Positions 17,619-26,896 of a stretch of 64,000 nucleotides of DNA are shown piece by piece. How positions within the stretch are numbered: position 1 is the stretch's first letter; the number at the start of each line of letters is the position of its first letter. The stretch spans positions 496,001-560,000 of the forward strand of contig CAWHYL010000007.1 of assembly GCA_963833655.1 (NCBI GenBank), in the 5' to 3' direction. The stretch is from 3-1-20CM-4-69-9 sp963833655 (lineage in GTDB: Bacteria > Actinomycetota > Thermoleophilia > Gaiellales > Gaiellaceae). The notes under the pieces are model-generated. The model was not told the origin of the DNA. It worked only from the letters and a program-made list of their open reading frames with translations, and ran no database searches. A program made the translations under genes and the position numbers.

Positions 17619-18175
17619 TGCTCGTCGCGTCCGCAGGCAACGTCCTCGTCTGGATGGTGTGGCTCGTGGCCGCCTTCGCGTGCCTCGGCTCCGGTGTCGC
17701 CGTCGTCTCGTTCTCGAGCCCCTTCTATTCGGCGCTCGCGCTGATCGGCAACCTCGGCTCGCTCGCCGTGCTCTACCTGCTGCTGAGCGCGGAGTTCGTC
17801 GCCGCCGCGCAGGTGCTCGTCTACGCGGGCGCCGTGATGGTGATGTTCCTGTTCGTCATCGCGTACATCGGTCCGCGGAGCGAGTCGCCCTGGGCCGGCG
17901 GACCAAGCTGGCAGGCCGTCGGCGCGGTCCTCGCCTCCGCCGCGGTGTTCGTCGAGATCGTCGTCGTGATCGGGCTGAAGGCGGGCGGTCAGCTGTCGCA
18001 CTCCGAGCACGTCGACGGGACGTTCGGGACGCCGGCGTACATCGGCCGACTGTTCCTGACCGATCACCTGCTCGCCTTCGAGATCACCTCGATCGTCCTG
18101 CTCGTCGCCGCGATCGGCGGCGTCATCCTCGGAGCCCACTCGCGCCGGACCGCAGACGAGGTGCCGTCTCTGTGA
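17618..18175 (+). CDS. nuoJ: NADH-quinone oxidoreductase subunit J
   Basis: Membrane subunit with about five transmembrane helices, 185 aa. The conserved third-helix region VLVYAGAVMVMFLFVIAYIG contains the pi-bulge residues of the family. GTG 17618 shares a base with the nuoI TAG and has AAGGAG upstream. An upstream extension of the frame to 17447 lies inside nuoI and lacks homology. Confidence 0.95.
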   Translation: MLVASAGNVLVWMVWLVAAFACLGSGVAVVSFSSPFYSALALIGNLGSLAVLYLLLSAEFVAAAQVLVYAGAVMVMFLFVIAYIGPRSESPWAGGPSWQAVGAVLASAAVFVEIVVVIGLKAGGQLSHSEHVDGTFGTPAYIGRLFLTDHLLAFEITSIVLLVAAIGGVILGAHSRRTADEVPSL

Positions 18176-18489
18176 TCGCGTTGCTCGGGCCCGAGATCAC
18201 GTGGTACCTCGGCGTCGCCGGCTTCCTCTTCGCGACCGGCGCGTTCGGCGTGCTGCTGCGGCGTAACCCGCTGATCGTCCTGCTCTCGCTCGAGATCATG
18301 CTCAACGGCGCGAACCTGGCCCTGATCGGGTTTGCGCGCAACCTCGGCGACGGCGGCGGCCAGATCTTCGCGTTGACCGTGATGGCGGTTGCGGCCTCGG
18401 AGGTCGTCGTCGGGCTCGGCCTCGTCGTCGCGCTCAACCGGAAGCACATCACGCTGGACGTCGACGTGCTGAACACGCTGCGCGGCTGA
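18172..18489 (+). CDS. nuoK: NADH-quinone oxidoreductase subunit K
   Basis: Small three-helix membrane subunit, 105 aa. The conserved Glu residues of the proton path are in LLSLEIMLNGANLALIGFAR (helix 2) and VMAVAASEVVVGLGLVVAL (helix 3). GTG 18172 overlaps the nuoJ stop as GTGA. Confidence 0.96.
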   Translation: MIALLGPEITWYLGVAGFLFATGAFGVLLRRNPLIVLLSLEIMLNGANLALIGFARNLGDGGGQIFALTVMAVAASEVVVGLGLVVALNRKHITLDVDVLNTLRG

Positions 18490-20369
18490 TGGTCTGGGGC
18501 GCCTGGATCTGCCTCGTCTCGCCGCTCGCGGCCGCGTGCTCCATCACCCTCGGCGGGAGTCGGCTCTCGCGTCGTGCGGCCGGGTGGCTCGCCACGTCGG
18601 CGTGCCTCGTCGCGTTCGCCGGCGCCGTCGCGTCGTTCGTCGGGCTCCTGACGCGCACCGCGTCCGACCGTCACTTCATCTCGACGGCGTGGACCTGGAT
18701 CAGCGGCGGCTCGTACCAGTCGGGCCTGAGCGTGATCATCGACCCGCTCTCGGTCTTCATGATGCTGATCGTCGCCGGCGTCGGCGGGCTGATCGTCTGG
18801 TACTCGATCGGCTACATGGACGGCGACGACGAGGAGCGCCGCTACTTCGCGTACATGTCGCTCTTCGTCTTCTCGATGCTGCTGCTCGTCCAGGGCGGCA
18901 ACCTGCTCCTGCTGCTCGCGGGCTGGGGCATGGTCGGGCTGTCGTCGTATCTGCTGATCGGGTACTGGCATCAGCGCCCGAGTGCGATCGCCGCCGCGAA
19001 GAAGGCGTTCGTCATGAACGCCGTCGGCGACGCGACGATGGCGCTCGCGCTGTTCCTGCTGATCCAGCAGGGGAACTCGCTCGAGTTCGGCGTCCTCGGC
19101 GGCGATTTCAGCTCGACCGTCGCGAATCTCGTCGCGCTCGGGCTGCTCGGCGGCGCCGTCGCGAAGTCGGCGCAGATTCCGCTCCACACGTGGCTTCCGG
19201 ACGCGATGGAGGGCCCGACGCCGGTCAGCGCGCTGATCCACGCCGCGACGATGGTGACGGCGGGCGTCTACCTCATCGTCCGCACGCACGCGATCTTCGA
19301 GCAGGCGCCGAAGGTCGCGGACCTGGCTGCGGGTCTCGGCGCCGCGACGCTCCTGATGGCGGGACTGATCGCCCTGGTGCAGGTGGACATCAAGCGCGTG
19401 ATCGCGTACTCGACGATGTCGCAGATCGGCTACATGTTCCTCGGCGCGGGCATCGGCTCGTACCCGAACGCGATGTTCCACCTGATGACGCACGCCTTCT
19501 TCAAGGCGCTGCTCTTCATGGCGGCCGGCATCGTCATCCACGCGCTGATCGACGAGCAGGACATCCGCAAGATGGGCGGACTGCGGCAGCTCGCGCCGAA
19601 GACGTACTGGGCGTTCCTCGTCGGATCGCTCGCGCTCGTCGGCATCTTCCCGTTCGCCGGCTTCTTCTCGAAGGACTCGATCCTCGCGGCCGCAATGGCG
19701 AAGGGCGGAGCGTTCGGCTACATCCTCTGGGCCGCCGGCCTCGTCGGAACGTTCCTGACGGGGCTGTACACCTTCCGGCTCCTGTTCATCGTCTTCTGGG
19801 GCGAGCCGAGCGCGTTCGTCCGCGAGCACTTCCATCCGCTGGGACGTGACGTCGTCGCGTTCTCGCTGGCGATCCCCGTCGGCGTTCTCGGCGTCCTGTC
19901 GGTCGTCGGCGGCTGGATCCAGTTCTCGCCGTGGTGGCATCCGGTCGAAACGTGGCTGGAGACCGTCGCCAGGCCGATCGTCTCGCCCGCGTCGTGGCAG
20001 GAGTGGACCTCGATCGGGCTGTCGTTGCTGCTCGGCCTGACCGGCATCGGCGTCGCCTGGGCGATCTACGGCGCGCATCGCATTGCCGTTCCGCGCCTCG
20101 CCTGGGCGCAGCAGACGCTCGAGCACAAGTTCTACTTCGACGAGGCGTACGACGCGCTCTTCTACGCGCCGGCCGTGTTCCTCGCGAACTTCCTGCGCCG
20201 CGGTGTCGAGGAGCCGCTGATCGCCGACAGCGGCCGCGATCTCGGCGACGACACGCGCGATCTCGGCGGGTTCGTCGCCCGTGCGCAGACCGGCCTGCTG
20301 CGGACCTACGTCCTGGCGATCGCCTCCGGCGTCGCCGTCCTGGCGATCGTCTTCGTGATCGTGAAATGA
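18489..20369 (+). CDS. nuoL: NADH-quinone oxidoreductase subunit L
   Basis: Distal antiporter-like proton-pumping subunit, 626 aa. Typical segments are SYLLIGYWHQRPSAIAAAKK, QIPLHTWLPDAMEGPTPVSA (residues 231-250), LIHAATMVTAGVYLIVR and HLMTHAFFKALLFMAAG. The C-terminal region carries the lateral helix and terminal helix expected of NuoL. The ATG shares a base with the nuoK TGA. Confidence 0.97.
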   Translation: MVWGAWICLVSPLAAACSITLGGSRLSRRAAGWLATSACLVAFAGAVASFVGLLTRTASDRHFISTAWTWISGGSYQSGLSVIIDPLSVFMMLIVAGVGGLIVWYSIGYMDGDDEERRYFAYMSLFVFSMLLLVQGGNLLLLLAGWGMVGLSSYLLIGYWHQRPSAIAAAKKAFVMNAVGDATMALALFLLIQQGNSLEFGVLGGDFSSTVANLVALGLLGGAVAKSAQIPLHTWLPDAMEGPTPVSALIHAATMVTAGVYLIVRTHAIFEQAPKVADLAAGLGAATLLMAGLIALVQVDIKRVIAYSTMSQIGYMFLGAGIGSYPNAMFHLMTHAFFKALLFMAAGIVIHALIDEQDIRKMGGLRQLAPKTYWAFLVGSLALVGIFPFAGFFSKDSILAAAMAKGGAFGYILWAAGLVGTFLTGLYTFRLLFIVFWGEPSAFVREHFHPLGRDVVAFSLAIPVGVLGVLSVVGGWIQFSPWWHPVETWLETVARPIVSPASWQEWTSIGLSLLLGLTGIGVAWAIYGAHRIAVPRLAWAQQTLEHKFYFDEAYDALFYAPAVFLANFLRRGVEEPLIADSGRDLGDDTRDLGGFVARAQTGLLRTYVLAIASGVAVLAIVFVIVK

Positions 20370-21805
20370 CGACGCTGCTGATCTGCCTCCCGCTCGCGGC
20401 AGCCCTGATCGTCTGGGTGCTGCCACTCAACCCCGTGTCGGCGGGCTCGCTGGCGCTGCTGGCGGCGCTGGCCGAGATCGGCGTCTGGATCCAACTGCTC
20501 GTCCGCTACGACTTCTCGAAGGGCGGGCTCCAGTTCTCGGAGCAGCACGCGTGGATCAAAGACCTCGGCGTCTCCTACCACGTCGGGGTCTACGGCTTCT
20601 CCATCTGGCTGATCGGGCTCACGGTCGTCGTCCTGGCGGCCGCGATCGCCTACGCGTTCTGGGCGGGCCGCGAGCGCACGCGCGCGTACATGGGCCTGAT
20701 GCTCCTCCTCACTGGCGCGATCGTCGGCGTGTTCACCGCGCAGGATCTCCTCCTCTTCTACGCGTTCTTCGAGGCGATGCTGATTCCGCTGTACATCCTC
20801 GTCGGCGTCTGGGGCGGCCCGGGGAGGCTCGGCGCGACGCTGAAGTTCGTGCTCTACACGATGGCCGGGTCGCTGCTGATGCTCGCGGCGATCATCGCGT
20901 ACGGGCTCTCCCAGGGGACGTTCGACCTCGTCGCGATCAAGCCGGTCTCGAGCGACTGGCTCTTCCTCGGCTTCGTCGCCGCGTTCGCGATCAAGGCGCC
21001 GCTCTTTCCGCTCCACGGCTGGCTCCCCGACGCGTACCGCGAGTCGTCACCCGAGGTCGCGGCCGTTCTGTCGGGCGTCGTGTCGAAGGCCGCCGCGTAC
21101 GGTTTCCTCCGCATCGCCATAACGAAGTTCCCAGGCCCGGCGCACGACTTCCGGGCGCCGATCCTCGCGCTCGCCGCCGTCAGCCTGATCTACGGATCGC
21201 TGCTCGCGTTCCGCGCACCCGACATGCGCGGCGTCGTCGCGTACTCGTCGCTCGCGCAGATGGGGCTGATCACGATGGGCGTGTTCGCCGTCAACGACCT
21301 CGGCCTCGACGGCTCGGTGCTGCAGATGGTGAACCACGGCCTCGTCTCCGCGACGCTGTTCCTGGTCGTCGGGATGGTCGAGCGCCGGACGCTCACGGGC
21401 GAGCTGGGGCGGCTCGGAGGCATGGCGCGCGGCCGGCCGGCGCTCGCGACGGTCCTGCTCACGGCCGGCGTCATCGCGCTCGCCGTGCCGCTCTCGTCGG
21501 CCTTCGCAGGCGAGTTCCTCATCCTCGCCGGCATCTTCCAGCGCGGGTGGGGCTGGGCCGTGGCCGGTGCGGTCGCGATCGTGCTGGCAGCGATGTACGT
21601 CTTGCGGCTGATCTCGGCCGTGCTGCATCGTGACGTCGGCCCGGCGGTATCGGACTCGGCGCTCGATCTTCGCCCGGCGGAGCTCGGCGTGACCGTCCCG
21701 CTGCTCGTCTGCCTGCTCGCCCTCTCGGTGTGGCCGGCGGCGATCACGCAGCACTCGTTCCGAGGCGATCACGGCGCGTTCGACGTGGCGGAGCAGTTCA
21801 AGTGA
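20366..21805 (+). CDS. nuoM: NADH-quinone oxidoreductase subunit M
   Basis: Antiporter-like proton-pumping subunit, 479 aa. Key Glu and Lys regions are FEAMLIPLYILVGVWGG near 135, AIKAPLFPLHGWLPDAYRES near 210, and SGVVSKAAAYGFLR near 240. ATG 20366 overlaps the nuoL stop (ATGA). Length and order match the standard operon. Confidence 0.97.
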   Translation: MTTLLICLPLAAALIVWVLPLNPVSAGSLALLAALAEIGVWIQLLVRYDFSKGGLQFSEQHAWIKDLGVSYHVGVYGFSIWLIGLTVVVLAAAIAYAFWAGRERTRAYMGLMLLLTGAIVGVFTAQDLLLFYAFFEAMLIPLYILVGVWGGPGRLGATLKFVLYTMAGSLLMLAAIIAYGLSQGTFDLVAIKPVSSDWLFLGFVAAFAIKAPLFPLHGWLPDAYRESSPEVAAVLSGVVSKAAAYGFLRIAITKFPGPAHDFRAPILALAAVSLIYGSLLAFRAPDMRGVVAYSSLAQMGLITMGVFAVNDLGLDGSVLQMVNHGLVSATLFLVVGMVERRTLTGELGRLGGMARGRPALATVLLTAGVIALAVPLSSAFAGEFLILAGIFQRGWGWAVAGAVAIVLAAMYVLRLISAVLHRDVGPAVSDSALDLRPAELGVTVPLLVCLLALSVWPAAITQHSFRGDHGAFDVAEQFK

Positions 21806-23268
21806 TTCCCAAGCCCCACGTCGACTGGTTTGCGCTTGCGCCGGTGAACTCGCTGCTCGTCGCGACCGGCGTCGCGCTGCTCTGCGCGGTGCTCGTCCCG
21901 CGGCGCCGGCGGAAGGGAACCGCCGGCGTCGTCTGCGCGCTCGGCTATGCGGCGGCGTTCGGGTTCGCGATCGCGATCTACGTCAAGTCACCGCACGCCC
22001 ATGGCGTCGTCGCAAACGCCTTCGACCGCGACCGGCTCACAGCGCTGGCGACGATGATCGTGGCCGGCACCGGTCTCCTCACGGCGGCCGTCGCGTACAG
22101 CGAGCGAGCACGCGAGGACCACGCGGCCGAGTACTACGCGTTACTGGCGGCGGCCGGGTCGGGGATGTGCTTCTTCGTCGGCGCGAACAACCTGATGACG
22201 CTGTTCCTCGCGCTCGAATGGTTCTCGATTTCCCTGTACATCCTCTGTGCGATCGACCGCGACCGGATCGGCGGGCTCGAGGCGGCGCTGAAGTACCTCG
22301 TCATCGGCAGCTTCGGCTCGGCGGTGCTGCTGTTCGGCTCCGCGCTCGTCTACGGAGCGACCGGCAAGCTCGACTTCCCCGGCATCGCCGCCGCCGGCGC
22401 GCAGCACGACACGCTGCTCCTCTTCGGGCTCGCGATGCTGATCGCCGGGCTGAGCTTCAAGGCCTCAGCAGCGCCGTTCCACCAGTGGACGCCCGACGTG
22501 TACGAGGGCGCGCCGACGCCGGTGACCGGCTTCATGGCTGCCGCGACCAAGACCGCCGCGCTCGTCGTCATGTTGCGCGTGCTCGTCACGGCGTTCCCCG
22601 CGAACGCGCATCTCTGGACGGTCGCCCTCGCCGTCATCTCCGTCTGCTCGCTCGTGATCGGCAACTTCGCGGCGCTCGTGCAACGGGGCGTGAAGCGGAT
22701 GCTCGCCTACTCGTCGATCTCGCAGGCGGGCTTCATGCTGATCGGCATCTCCGCGGACTCGGCTCTGGGCGGACGTGCGCTGCTCTACTACCTGATCCCG
22801 TACACGGCGATGTCGATCGGCGCGTTCGCCGTCGTGGCGGCGCGCGAGCGCGAGCTCGGCGTGCCGGTGACGTTCGAGAACATGGCGGGCTTCGGCTGGG
22901 AGCGGCCGCTGTTCGGCGTCGCGATGTGGGCGTTCCTGCTCGGCTTCGCCGGCTTCCCGCTCACGGGAGGGTTCGTCGGGAAGTTCTACGTCTTCTCCGC
23001 TGCGTATGAGCACGGCTGGACGTGGCTCGTCATCGTCGGCGTGCTCGCGACGCTCGTCAGCCTCTACTACTACCTCGGGCTCGTGCGCGCGATGTTCATG
23101 CGCCGCACGGAGGACCTGCAGCTGGCGCCGATCGGCGGCTCACCGCCGCGCGAGGCGCTGCTGCAGACCGTGACGGTGACGTGCCTCGTCGTGACGGTCG
23201 GCTCGTTCTTCGCCGTGCAGCCGCTGATCGACCTCTGCCGGCACGCGGTGAGCTCGCTGCCCTTCTAG
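21802..23268 (+). CDS. nuoN: NADH-quinone oxidoreductase subunit N
   Basis: Third antiporter-like subunit, 488 aa. Signatures include LEWFSISLYILCAIDRDRIG near 140, LSFKASAAPFHQWTPDVYEG near 220, and MLAYSSISQAGFMLIGI near 300. GTG 21802 overlaps the nuoM stop. Its TAG lies in a CTAG palindrome (23265-23268) that also provides the stop of the convergent MMPL gene. It ends the nuo operon. Confidence 0.96.
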   Translation: MIPKPHVDWFALAPVNSLLVATGVALLCAVLVPRRRRKGTAGVVCALGYAAAFGFAIAIYVKSPHAHGVVANAFDRDRLTALATMIVAGTGLLTAAVAYSERAREDHAAEYYALLAAAGSGMCFFVGANNLMTLFLALEWFSISLYILCAIDRDRIGGLEAALKYLVIGSFGSAVLLFGSALVYGATGKLDFPGIAAAGAQHDTLLLFGLAMLIAGLSFKASAAPFHQWTPDVYEGAPTPVTGFMAAATKTAALVVMLRVLVTAFPANAHLWTVALAVISVCSLVIGNFAALVQRGVKRMLAYSSISQAGFMLIGISADSALGGRALLYYLIPYTAMSIGAFAVVAARERELGVPVTFENMAGFGWERPLFGVAMWAFLLGFAGFPLTGGFVGKFYVFSAAYEHGWTWLVIVGVLATLVSLYYYLGLVRAMFMRRTEDLQLAPIGGSPPREALLQTVTVTCLVVTVGSFFAVQPLIDLCRHAVSSLPF

Positions 23269-25400
23269 GCGGATTCCGGAATCGGCGACACCTCGGGCGC
23301 CGGCTCGCTCGCGCTCGTGCGAAGCGCACGCGCGGCCCAGCCCGGGAGCCACCAGTTCCACCGGCCCATCAGCGTCACGAGTGCCGGAACGAGCAGCGCG
23401 CGAATCACGGTCGCGTCGAAGATGATCCCGGCCGCCAGGCCGATGCCGAACTGCTTGATGTCAGTCCCCGGGCTCGACGAGAGCACGAGGAACGCGAACA
23501 TGAGCACGAGCGCCGCGCTCGTGACGAGCTTCCCCGTCCGTGCAAGGCCGAGCTGGATCGCAACCTTCGTCTCGCCTGTCTCGTCGTACGCCTCGCGCAT
23601 CCGCGTGAGCATGAAGACCTCGTAGTCCATCGAGAGGCCGTACAGGAACGCGAAGATCATCAGCGGGATCCACGGGATGATCGACTGCGTGGCCGGCACG
23701 CCCCAGATGGCGTCCGACCCGTGGCCCTGCTGGAAGATGAACACGATGATCCCGTACGCCGCGCCGAGCGAGACGAGGTTGAGGATCACCGCCTTGAGCG
23801 GCAGCAGCAGCGACCGGAACGCGCGCGCGAGCAGGACGTAGGTCAGGAGGACGACGAACAGCAGGACGTACGGGAAGTTCCCGTACACCGCGTGCACGAA
23901 GTCACGGTCCTCCGGTGCCACCCCGCCGAGCGTCGCGCCCTCCGGCAGCGCATCCTTCACGCGCGTGATCGTGCCGCGGATCGCCTTGCTCGAGCCGTCG
24001 TCCGCGGGGATCGACTCCACCAGCGCGCTGTCGCCGCGCGTCCAGCCTGCCGGTGCGGCCGCGCCCTCGACGCCCTGGACGTTTGCGACACGCGAGACGA
24101 CGGTCGACACCTGCTCCTTGGACGTCAGGATGACGAACGGCTTGATCGCACCCGGCGAGATGCCGGCGTCGGCGAGCGCCTGCCGGCCGGCGATCGCGTC
24201 GCCCTTCCCGGGGAAGTCCTTGGCCTGCGCCTCGCTCGGGTTGAGCTGGATGCCGTAGAAGAGGAGCACGCCGACAATCGCCATCCCTACCAATGCGACG
24301 GGCCACGGCCGCCGCACGACGAAGCTGCCCCAGCGGCCCCACCAGCTCGTCTCGGGGTCGCTGACGGCGACGAAGCGCTTCGGCATCACGCGCAGCCGAT
24401 TGATCCGCGGGCCGAGGAGCGACAGGAACGCCGGCAGCAGCGTGATCGACACGATGACCGACACCGCCGGAATGAGCATGCCGCCGATCCCGATCGACCG
24501 GATGAACGGGAGCGGCAGGATGACCATGCTGAGCAGGCCGACCGCAACGGTCGAGCCGGACACGATCACGGAGCGGCCGGCGTGCGTCATCGTCTCGACG
24601 AGCGCCGTCTCGGTGTCCTCCCCCGCGGCGAGCTCCTCGCGGAAGCGGAAGATCATCAGGAGCGCGTAGTCGATCGCGACGCCGAGGCCGACGAGCGCGA
24701 TCAGGAACTGCACGACGACCGAGACGTCGGTGATGTACGTGAGCCCCCAGACGAGCGTGAACGTGTTGAGGATCGCGACCAACGCGACCGCCAGCGGGAT
24801 CGCCACCGCCGGGGCGGTGCCAAAGACGAAGAGCAGGATGATGAGCGCGCCGGCGCCGCCGATGAGCGCTTCGGTCAGGACGCTCGGGCCGTTGCCGCCG
24901 CCGCTCGAGGCGTCCTGCAGCGGGAAGAGGCCCGTCAGGTGCGTCGTGACGCCCGGCGGAGCGTGCGCCGCGAGCGCGCCGCGAACCTGGTCGATGTGGA
25001 CGTCCTGCGTGAAGTTGTTCTGGCCGGGCGGATAGATCTCGGCGAAGGCCGTGTGCCGGTCATTCGAGAGGTACATCGCGTTGTGCGTGTTCCAGTAGGA
25101 GCTCACGCGCGAGCCCGCGTTCACAGCGGCTGCCGACTGAATCGACGGCTCGACGTTCTGCTTCGTGATGTCGCCGTTCGAGTGGAACACGGCGACGAAC
25201 GGCGGGCGCTCTCCCGTCCCGAAGGTCTTCAGCACCTTCTGGTTCGTCTCGTACGCCGAGTAGCCGGGGATCGAGAACGACTCGAACCAGCGGCTCGACA
25301 CCTTCGCGGCCGAGTACGCGCCGAAGATGGTCAGGACGACCCAGAGCGCGACGACGATGCCGCGGCGGCGATGAACTGCGTGAGCGAGACCCTCGAGCAC
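23265..25400 (-). CDS. MMPL/RND family membrane transporter
   Basis: Predicted proton-driven exporter of lipids or hydrophobic compounds, 711 aa, in the cytoplasmic membrane. It has the two-repeat RND layout: one N-terminal helix, a large extracytoplasmic loop with a ratchet-like DKF-poor region, a helix bundle, and the same again. Proton-relay Asp-Tyr pairs are in LGVAIDYALLMIFRFREE (first repeat) and LSMDYEVFMLTRMREA (second repeat). GTG 25400 gives VLEGLAHAVHRRRGIVVALW, the usual start of this family; the frame continues upstream through unrelated sequence. Substrate unknown. Confidence 0.9.
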   Translation of the reverse strand: MLEGLAHAVHRRRGIVVALWVVLTIFGAYSAAKVSSRWFESFSIPGYSAYETNQKVLKTFGTGERPPFVAVFHSNGDITKQNVEPSIQSAAAVNAGSRVSSYWNTHNAMYLSNDRHTAFAEIYPPGQNNFTQDVHIDQVRGALAAHAPPGVTTHLTGLFPLQDASSGGGNGPSVLTEALIGGAGALIILLFVFGTAPAVAIPLAVALVAILNTFTLVWGLTYITDVSVVVQFLIALVGLGVAIDYALLMIFRFREELAAGEDTETALVETMTHAGRSVIVSGSTVAVGLLSMVILPLPFIRSIGIGGMLIPAVSVIVSITLLPAFLSLLGPRINRLRVMPKRFVAVSDPETSWWGRWGSFVVRRPWPVALVGMAIVGVLLFYGIQLNPSEAQAKDFPGKGDAIAGRQALADAGISPGAIKPFVILTSKEQVSTVVSRVANVQGVEGAAAPAGWTRGDSALVESIPADDGSSKAIRGTITRVKDALPEGATLGGVAPEDRDFVHAVYGNFPYVLLFVVLLTYVLLARAFRSLLLPLKAVILNLVSLGAAYGIIVFIFQQGHGSDAIWGVPATQSIIPWIPLMIFAFLYGLSMDYEVFMLTRMREAYDETGETKVAIQLGLARTGKLVTSAALVLMFAFLVLSSSPGTDIKQFGIGLAAGIIFDATVIRALLVPALVTLMGRWNWWLPGWAARALRTSASEPAPEVSPIPESA

Positions 25401-25429
25401 CGATAGGAGTTTGCCGGTAGCCGGGGTGC

Positions 25430-25811
25430 CTAGGTGACCGGTTCCCCGGCGTCCTCCGGTGCGGTTATCCGCACCACCGCGCGCGCGGGGAGGACGGCGC
25501 CGAGCAAAGCCGCTGCATAGAGCGCCAAGCAGAGGACGACGGCCGAGACGGCGAGCCGCGGCACGCCGCCGACGACGGCCGGGCTCCGGAGGGCCGCGCT
25601 GAGGACGAGCAGTACCACGCCGCCCGCGGCGAGGAACGGGCGCACGCCGCCGCAGCGCGCCTCGAGAGCGTCGCCGTAGCACTCGAGCGCCAGTACGAAC
25701 GCCGCCGGGATCGCCGCCAGCACGAACCCGAACGCGACGCCGTGGGCGCTCGCAGAGGTCGGCGACGAGAGCGATCAGCGCGAGCAGGGCCGGGAGCGCT
25801 CGGCGGGCCAT
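25430..25811 (-). pseudogene. Small membrane protein gene, apparently frameshifted
   Basis: The ATG at 25811 opens MARRALPALLALIALVADLC, a good hydrophobic segment, then turns into Arg-rich sequence. One frame over, from about 25757, the reading continues sensibly as ASAHGVAFGFVLAAIPAAFV, followed by two or three more hydrophobic helices to a stop at 25430. Removing one T after the GAC CTC codons joins the two into an approximately 126-aa, four-helix protein. Alternatively a GTG at 25723 starts a 97-aa product. No family recognised. It could be a real indel, a sequencing error or programmed slippage. Confidence 0.5.
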
Positions 25812-25864
25812 CCCGGCTTAGCTTCGCGTTGCCCTCGGACGTTCCTTTACGTTTCTCCGGCCCA

Positions 25865-25910
25865 GTGAAAACCGAAAGGCTGGGGTCAGACCCCTGCGGG
25901 ATCAGACCCC
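25865..25910 (+). repeat. REP-like palindromic repeat, copy B, intergenic
   Basis: The same 46-nt unit as in nuoG: lead GTGAAAACCGAAAGGCT, then GGGGTCAGACCCC, loop TGC, and GGGATCAGACCCC. The stem has an A-A mismatch at the same position. It sits 13 bp before the MBL-fold hydrolase start and would form a strong hairpin in its leader; the GAAAGGAG SD follows directly. Confidence 0.75.
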
Positions 25911-25922
25911 GAAAGGAGCTCG

Positions 25923-26621
25923 ATGGCCGAAGCAACCCTGACCTGGCTCGGACATGCCTCGTTCCGTCTCGACACGCCCGGCGGCAAGCGTGTCTACGTC
26001 GACCCCTGGCTCGACAACCCGAAGTGCCCGGATTCGGAGAAGGATCCGGAACGCTGCGACGTGATCGCGGCGACCCACGGCCACAGCGACCACGTCGGCT
26101 CCGTCGTCGAGCTGAGCAAGAAGTTCGGCCCGCTGCCGATCGTCGCGCTCGTCGAGCTCAAGGGCTGGCTCAAGGGGCAGGGAGCGCAGACCGACGACAT
26201 GCCCGGCCCGAACAAGGGCGGGACGGTCGAGGCCGAGGGGGTCAAGTTCACGCTCGTGAACGCGTTCCATTCGGGCGCAACCGACGACGGCACATACGGC
26301 GGTGAGCCGGCCGGCTTCGTGGTGACGCTCGAGGACGGCAAGAAGATCTACTTCGCCGGCGATACGTGCGTGTTCGGCGACATGCAGCTGATCGCCCGCA
26401 TCTACGCACCGGACCTGGCGGTGCTCCCGATCGGCGGGCACTTCACGATGGACCCCCGCGAGGCCGGGGTGGCGTGCGAGCTGCTCGGCGTCGAGCGCGT
26501 CGTGCCGTGTCACTACGGAACGTTCCCGCTCCTCGCCGGAACACCCGACGAGCTGAAGCAGCATGCACCCGCCGGAGTTCGAATCGACGCGGTCGAGCCC
26601 GGCGGTTCGGTCACGCTGTGA
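25923..26621 (+). CDS. Metal-dependent hydrolase, MBL fold (UPF0173-like)
   Basis: Cytosolic metallo-beta-lactamase-fold protein, 232 aa, close to UPF0173/YtkL length. Metal ligands are visible: THGHSDHVGS (residues 55-64), the Asp in YFAGDTCVFGD, and the His in VPCHYGTFP. Early motifs WLGHASFRLDTPGGKRVYVD and DPWLDNP are typical. ATG 25923 has a GAAAGGAG SD spaced 7 nt. It probably leads an operon with the next three genes, all overlapping. Substrate unknown. Confidence 0.9.
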   Translation: MAEATLTWLGHASFRLDTPGGKRVYVDPWLDNPKCPDSEKDPERCDVIAATHGHSDHVGSVVELSKKFGPLPIVALVELKGWLKGQGAQTDDMPGPNKGGTVEAEGVKFTLVNAFHSGATDDGTYGGEPAGFVVTLEDGKKIYFAGDTCVFGDMQLIARIYAPDLAVLPIGGHFTMDPREAGVACELLGVERVVPCHYGTFPLLAGTPDELKQHAPAGVRIDAVEPGGSVTL

Positions 26622-26896
26622 GGGAACGCTGGTTCGGAGCGACCGGCAGACGGGTGCCGGAGATCGCGATCGAAGGCGAGCTCGACCTCGGCGACGCGCT
26701 CGTGCTCAATGACGTCACGGACGCCGGCGCGCTGCACGAGGCGCACGAGGCCGGCCGTCCGATCGTCGTCCGCGCGAGGAGCGCCGGCGAGATCAAGTCG
26801 GCGCTGTCTCATCCGGAGGTCGCCGCCGCCCTCGTCCCGCCGGACCGCCGCGAGCTGCTCGACGTCGACCTGCGGGAGCTGACCTATGGCCCGTGA
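26618..26896 (+). CDS. Hypothetical protein (92 aa)
   Basis: Not recognised. GTG 26618 overlaps the MBL stop (GTGA) and gives VRERWFGATGRRVPEIAIEG. The chain is acidic, without membrane segments, and alternates short beta- and helix-like stretches (ELDLGDALVLNDV, PIVVRARSAGEIKSALSHPE). Its Arg/Asp-rich C-terminus ends DVDLRELTYGP, overlapping the next gene by 11 nt. Tight coupling on both sides supports it being real and functionally tied to the MBL hydrolase or DUF1028 protein. Confidence 0.7.
   Translation: MRERWFGATGRRVPEIAIEGELDLGDALVLNDVTDAGALHEAHEAGRPIVVRARSAGEIKSALSHPEVAAALVPPDRRELLDVDLRELTYGP

Noticed and set aside
18123..20426. 767-codon minus-strand frame across nuoK and nuoL
   Set aside because: Arg/Asp-rich antisense of membrane genes, no start signal or motif.
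23022..25406. 794-codon plus-strand frame across the MMPL gene
   Set aside because: Antisense shadow; the minus-strand frame has clear RND motifs and membrane helices.
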